NCBI GenBank assembly: GCA_964586675.1
Contig: CAZPHQ010000030.1
Location: 1 to 33,637 of the forward strand
Source of the DNA: JADLGH01 sp964586675
Lineage (GTDB): Bacteria > Desulfobacterota_D > UBA1144 > Nemesobacterales > UBA2774
Direction of reading: 5' to 3'
DNA length: 33,637 nucleotides
This document shows positions 30,829-33,637 of this stretch, in pieces. Position numbers and translations under genes: made by a program. Under the pieces are notes generated by a model. The model was not told where the DNA came from. It saw only the letters and a list, made by a program, of their open reading frames with translations, and made no database searches. How positions within the stretch are numbered: the first letter of the stretch is position 1; each line of letters opens with the position of its first letter.

Positions 30829-31249
30829 GAACCGATTCCTCGAATACATCGACATTTACGGCGCGGACATTACCGCGTGGCCCGAAGGCGTGAGGGAAAG
30901 CGCCGCGGCGGCCGTGGAGTCGTCGCCCGAGCTCGCGTTCATTCTCGAAGACGAATTCCGCTTCGAAGCTCTCCTCTCCGGAAGCGCGATCGAAAAGCCC
31001 TCGCCCGGCCTCGAGGCCCGCATCATTGCGGCGGCCGGCCCGAAGCGTAAGGCGCCGGAGCGCGGCACGGGATTCCTCGCGGGCATATTCTCGGGCTTTC
31101 CTCTGTTCGTGCCCCGATTCGCGCTGCCTCTACTTTTAGTCGTCGGCATAGCGGCCGGGTACGTCCTCGCCAACTACTCCGAATCCGGAAGCGACGAGCC
31201 CGTTCAGCTCGCCGGCGTTCTCTACTACGAGGAGGGGATTTATGAGTAA
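30821..31249 (+). CDS. Membrane-bound anti-sigma factor (CnrY-type role)
   Basis: 142 residues from the ATG at 30821, which overlaps the sigma stop by 8 bp with GAGG upstream. The cytoplasmic part begins MDKNRFLEYIDIYGADITAWPEGVRESAAAAVESSPELAFILEDE, the pattern of anti-sigma proteins found beside this sigma group. One membrane helix lies at about 96-118 (FALPLLLVVGIAAGYVLA), and the tail is short and periplasmic. It should hold the sigma factor at the membrane until released by the periplasmic sensor. No zinc-binding HxxxCxxC motif is present, so it is not a ZAS-type anti-sigma. Confidence 0.85.
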   Translation: MDKNRFLEYIDIYGADITAWPEGVRESAAAAVESSPELAFILEDEFRFEALLSGSAIEKPSPGLEARIIAAAGPKRKAPERGTGFLAGIFSGFPLFVPRFALPLLLVVGIAAGYVLANYSESGSDEPVQLAGVLYYEEGIYE

Positions 31250-31742
31250 GACGGTAAAGATACTTCTCACGCTCTCGATCATACTCAACGTCCTCTTCGT
31301 CGGCGTTGCAATAGGCATGTACTCCCACGGGTTCAAAACGAAGGTCTCGATGCGGCGGGATATGAAAGAAGTCATAAAAAATTTCCCGCCGGACAAGCAG
31401 GCCCTCGTGACGGAATCGATGAAATCCCTCCGCGAAAAGACGAAGGCGACGAAAAAGGAGATACGCGCGAAGCGTAAGGAAGTCGTCGAGGTTCTCTCCG
31501 CGCCTGAATTCGACCCTGCTCTTTACGACACGAAAGTCGCCGAGCTCCACTCTCTAATGGACACGTTCGGTAACGAGTTCGCGGCGACGGCGCGCGACCT
31601 CGCACTCAACCTCGACCAGGACGAGCGCAAGGCCCTCGCGGAGGTCATCATGAAGAGACGTGGCGGAAAGCATATGTATAAAGAATCGTGGGACGACAAG
31701 TCCGAAAAGGAAAAGCCGCCCGTGAACGAGGAAAATGAATAA
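31242..31742 (+). CDS. Membrane-anchored CnrX/CpxP-like periplasmic sensor
   Basis: 166 residues; the ATG overlaps the anti-sigma stop by 8 bp with GGAGGGG upstream. One N-terminal helix (about 7-27) anchors it. The periplasmic part is helical: FPPDKQALVTESMKSLREKTKATKKEIRAKRKEVVEVLSAPEFDPALYDTKVAELHSLM, then LNLDQDERKALAEVIMKRRGGKHMYKE. This is the heavy-metal-sensor (CnrX-like) family. Few His/Cys ligands are visible (one near the C-terminus), so a metal stimulus is not certain. Placed between anti-sigma and methyltransferase in one overlapping transcript. Confidence 0.87.
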   Translation: MSKTVKILLTLSIILNVLFVGVAIGMYSHGFKTKVSMRRDMKEVIKNFPPDKQALVTESMKSLREKTKATKKEIRAKRKEVVEVLSAPEFDPALYDTKVAELHSLMDTFGNEFAATARDLALNLDQDERKALAEVIMKRRGGKHMYKESWDDKSEKEKPPVNEENE

Positions 31743-32226
31743 CGACGCCCCCGGGCCCGGCGCGCCCGAAGAAGACCACCCCGACGTCATCGCGCTCCCG
31801 CCCCTTATACTCCTCGGGTTCATCGCCGTGGGGCTCCTCGCCAACCAGTTCTATGCCCTCCCCTTCGTAAGCGGTAACGCGCGCTACATAACAGGCGCAG
31901 TCCTCGCCGTTCTGCCGTTTTTTATCACAGCCCTCGCCATGAAAGAGATGGGCAGGGTCGGCACGAACATCGACGTCCGGAAACCCGCGACGGCGCTCAT
32001 CACTGGTAGCATCTACTCCCTCACGCGTAACCCGATGTATCTCTCGATGGTGCTAATGCTCGCCGCCGGCGCGTTCCTCCTCAATAACCTCTGGCTTTTG
32101 ATAGCCGTCCCCGTCTTCGCCGCGGTCATTCAAAAAGGCGTCATACTCCGCGAAGAATCCTACCTCGAAGGAAAGTTCGGTGCCGAATACACAGCCTACA
32201 AATCCCGCGTCCGCCGCTGGCTCTAG
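31735..32226 (+). CDS. Isoprenylcysteine carboxyl methyltransferase-like membrane protein
   Basis: 163 residues, start overlapping the sensor gene by 8 bp. About four membrane helices (21-41, 45-66, 94-115 and one shorter). The C-terminal SAM-binding signature of the ICMT/PEMT family is present: YSLTRNPMYLSMVLMLAAGAFLLNNLWLL (about 88-117), then ILREESYLEGKFGAEYTAYKSRVRRWL. Bacterial members of this family methylate unknown small molecules or lipids. Being the last gene of the sigma operon, it may modify the envelope in response to the same stress. Confidence 0.88.
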   Translation: MNNDAPGPGAPEEDHPDVIALPPLILLGFIAVGLLANQFYALPFVSGNARYITGAVLAVLPFFITALAMKEMGRVGTNIDVRKPATALITGSIYSLTRNPMYLSMVLMLAAGAFLLNNLWLLIAVPVFAAVIQKGVILREESYLEGKFGAEYTAYKSRVRRWL

Positions 32227-32460
32227 GCGCACCACGTGCGCAGGATATCGACATAGCAAGTCCCGAAAGTTAATCCAGCTGCTGTGCGATCAGTGTCTAT
32301 GGCAGAGCCGGCGCTTCGCCTGAAAGCGGACTATGTCCGGCCGCTGGCAATCGACGCAGTAACGCCAGAGTATTATGAGCAGATGTACGCATCTTTGCCT
32401 TTATTTTTTTATCCCCCTTAGGAAAAGGGGGGATGGGGGGATTTATACACACTACGTGTA
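32227..32460. repeat. Gap with both repeat families
   Basis: GCGCACCACGTGCGC (about 32228-32242), then ATCGACATAGCAAG and a stretch to about 32360 belong to the CACAC/GTGTG family. A C-run/G-run module runs from about 32413 to 32442, followed by a terminal ACACACTACGTGT (about 32446-32458) that reaches the stop codon of the transporter. Confidence 0.7.
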
Positions 32461-33637
32461 TCACTCCAGCCGATTCCTGTAAGTCTCCCTCACAGTGAGC
32501 AGCGCGGCGAGCGACACGGCGCACCCGACAGCCATGTATATCCCCGGCGACGTCACGTCCCCCGTCCTGCTTATAAGGTACGATGCGACGAGCGGAGCGG
32601 AGCCGCCGAAAACCGAAAACCCTATCACGTTCCCCATGGAGATACCGCTCATCCTCACCCGCGTCGGGAAGCTCTCGACCATGTACGCCGCGAACGCCCC
32701 GGCGAAGAGAACGTTCATCAGCCCGCCGAAAAGCTGGACGGCTATCTTGAGATTCAGGTCGTCCCCGGCAAAGACTTTAAACAGCAAAAGCCCCGCGACA
32801 AGCTCCCCCGCGCAGCCCGCGATCATCGCCGGTTTTCTGCCGATGCGGTCGGAGAAATATCCGCTGAAAGGCACGAGAACGGTGCATACAGCGAGGTTCG
32901 CCGTGTTGATTGCGAGTATCTGCGATAGCGTCATCCCGCCGTATTTCGAGGCGAAAGTTATGATGTAAACGAATATGAGATAAAAGCCGACGGAAAACAT
33001 TATAGTCGCGGCGAGTATCGTGAGAACGGGCTTCCAGTGCTCTTTGACGGATTCAACGAGCGGTGATTTCGATATGCCGCCCGTTTTCTTAAGCTCGAGG
33101 AACATGCCCGATTCCTTGACGACGCGCCGGAGAAAATAGGCAGCAATGCCCGACACCGCTCCGAGGAGGAACGGCACGCGCCAGCCCCACTCCGCAAGCT
33201 CTTCCGGCGTCAGCATGCTCGACACAAGCCCGCAGACGAACGACGCGAGCAGTATGCCGGCCGTGGTGCTGAAGAGCGACATGCTGCCGTAAAGCCCGCG
33301 AAGGTGTGGGGGCGCGAGCTCCGCCAGGAGCGAGAGCGTTGCCGACCTTTCGCCGCCCACGGACAGCGCCTGGAGTATTCTGAGTAATATGAGGAGAACG
33401 GTCGCCGCGACGCCGATGCTTTCGTACGTCGGCAAAAGGCCGATGAGGACAGTCGGGAAAGTCATCAGTATCACTGTGACTATGAACGCGTTCTTCCTGC
33501 CGAACCTGTCCCCGAGGCTCGATATCACGATAGACCCGAGCGGGCGGAAAAGGAACGACAGCGCGAATATCATGAACGTCGAAAGTAGAGCGGTCGTCTC
33601 GTCTGTAAAAGGGAAAAAGAGACGCGAGAGCACGACG
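32461..33637 (-). CDS. MHS-family (metabolite:H+ symporter) MFS transporter, 5' end off the window
   Basis: About 392 codons are present; the N-terminal roughly 40 residues lie beyond the right edge, since the frame stays open to the last base. Family signatures are FRPLGSIVISSLGDRFGRKNAFIVTVILMTFPTVLIGLLPTYESIG (MHS motif A region), RILQALSVGGERSATLSLLAELAP (with the GGE motif), WGWRVPFLLG, and the later SGYFSDRIGRKPAMIAG and ESFPTRVRMSGISMGNVIGFSVFGGSAPL. All point to the ProP/KgtP-type proton symporters for osmolytes, dicarboxylates or other organic acids. The substrate is not resolved. No operon partner is seen on this side. Confidence 0.9.
   Translation of the reverse strand, partial: VVLSRLFFPFTDETTALLSTFMIFALSFLFRPLGSIVISSLGDRFGRKNAFIVTVILMTFPTVLIGLLPTYESIGVAATVLLILLRILQALSVGGERSATLSLLAELAPPHLRGLYGSMSLFSTTAGILLASFVCGLVSSMLTPEELAEWGWRVPFLLGAVSGIAAYFLRRVVKESGMFLELKKTGGISKSPLVESVKEHWKPVLTILAATIMFSVGFYLIFVYIITFASKYGGMTLSQILAINTANLAVCTVLVPFSGYFSDRIGRKPAMIAGCAGELVAGLLLFKVFAGDDLNLKIAVQLFGGLMNVLFAGAFAAYMVESFPTRVRMSGISMGNVIGFSVFGGSAPLVASYLISRTGDVTSPGIYMAVGCAVSLAALLTVRETYRNRLE

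Overview
The window looks like chromosomal sequence from a free-living, GC-rich Gram-negative bacterium. Supporting signs are lipoproteins with lipoboxes, an OmpA/Pal-type protein, a BamE-like lipoprotein, an IPTL-CTERM exosortase substrate and a CnrH-type ECF sigma operon. I cannot place it in a phylum: nothing here is a phylogenetic marker, and no rRNA, tRNA or replication gene was seen. Most genes are short transcription units in mixed orientation. They are separated by unusually long intergenic stretches filled with dispersed hairpin repeats.

Layout. Positions 1-2543 form an AT-rich accessory patch: a small unknown gene behind an array of inverted 10-mers, then a dGTPase-family HD hydrolase with base composition unlike its neighbours. 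Positions 2785-4821 encode a secreted thaumatin-like protein with calcium-binding Asp repeats and a membrane-anchor tail. Positions 5561-11641 carry a voltage-gated K+ channel, a small lipoprotein, a DUF892 ferritin-like protein, a 14-TM DHA2 drug transporter, a DUF4239 membrane protein and an exported WGM-motif protein. Positions 12216-14687 carry small unknown proteins, including an S24/LexA-like domain without its catalytic dyad, and a PrcB-like exported protein. Positions 14828-17699 hold a GAF-GAF hybrid histidine kinase divergent from an exported rhodanese. Positions 18395-19530 are a two-lipoprotein operon with a clear promoter, upstream direct repeats and a strong terminator. Positions 19594-25958 are mostly single genes: unknowns, a deazaflavin/nitroreductase-family protein, an OmpA lipoprotein, an FMN reductase, a glucosaminidase-like protein, an FkbM methyltransferase and the IPTL-CTERM protein. 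Positions 26015-28633 form a small defence/toxin-antitoxin island: an AbiEii toxin with a DUF6088 (AbiEi-like) partner, and divergently a frameshifted AbiEi-family gene, with a 42-bp perfect palindrome between them. After a GST (28636-29289), positions 29600-32226 hold a CnrYXH-like envelope-stress/metal unit: a soluble Spy/CpxP-like protein, then an overlapping run of ECF sigma, anti-sigma, membrane-anchored paralogous sensor and an ICMT-like methyltransferase. A metabolite:H+ symporter runs off the right edge.

The two most unusual features are non-coding or accessory. First, at least two dispersed repeat systems occupy nearly every long gap. One is a modular hairpin family whose members start GTCAT and end in (A)ATC but have exchangeable interiors. 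The other is a roughly 100-bp family with CACAC...GTGTG-type palindromes. Second, the AbiE-type island and the operator-like array at 271-366 suggest palindromic autoregulation in the accessory regions. No CRISPR array, insertion sequence, transposase or phage structural gene was seen.
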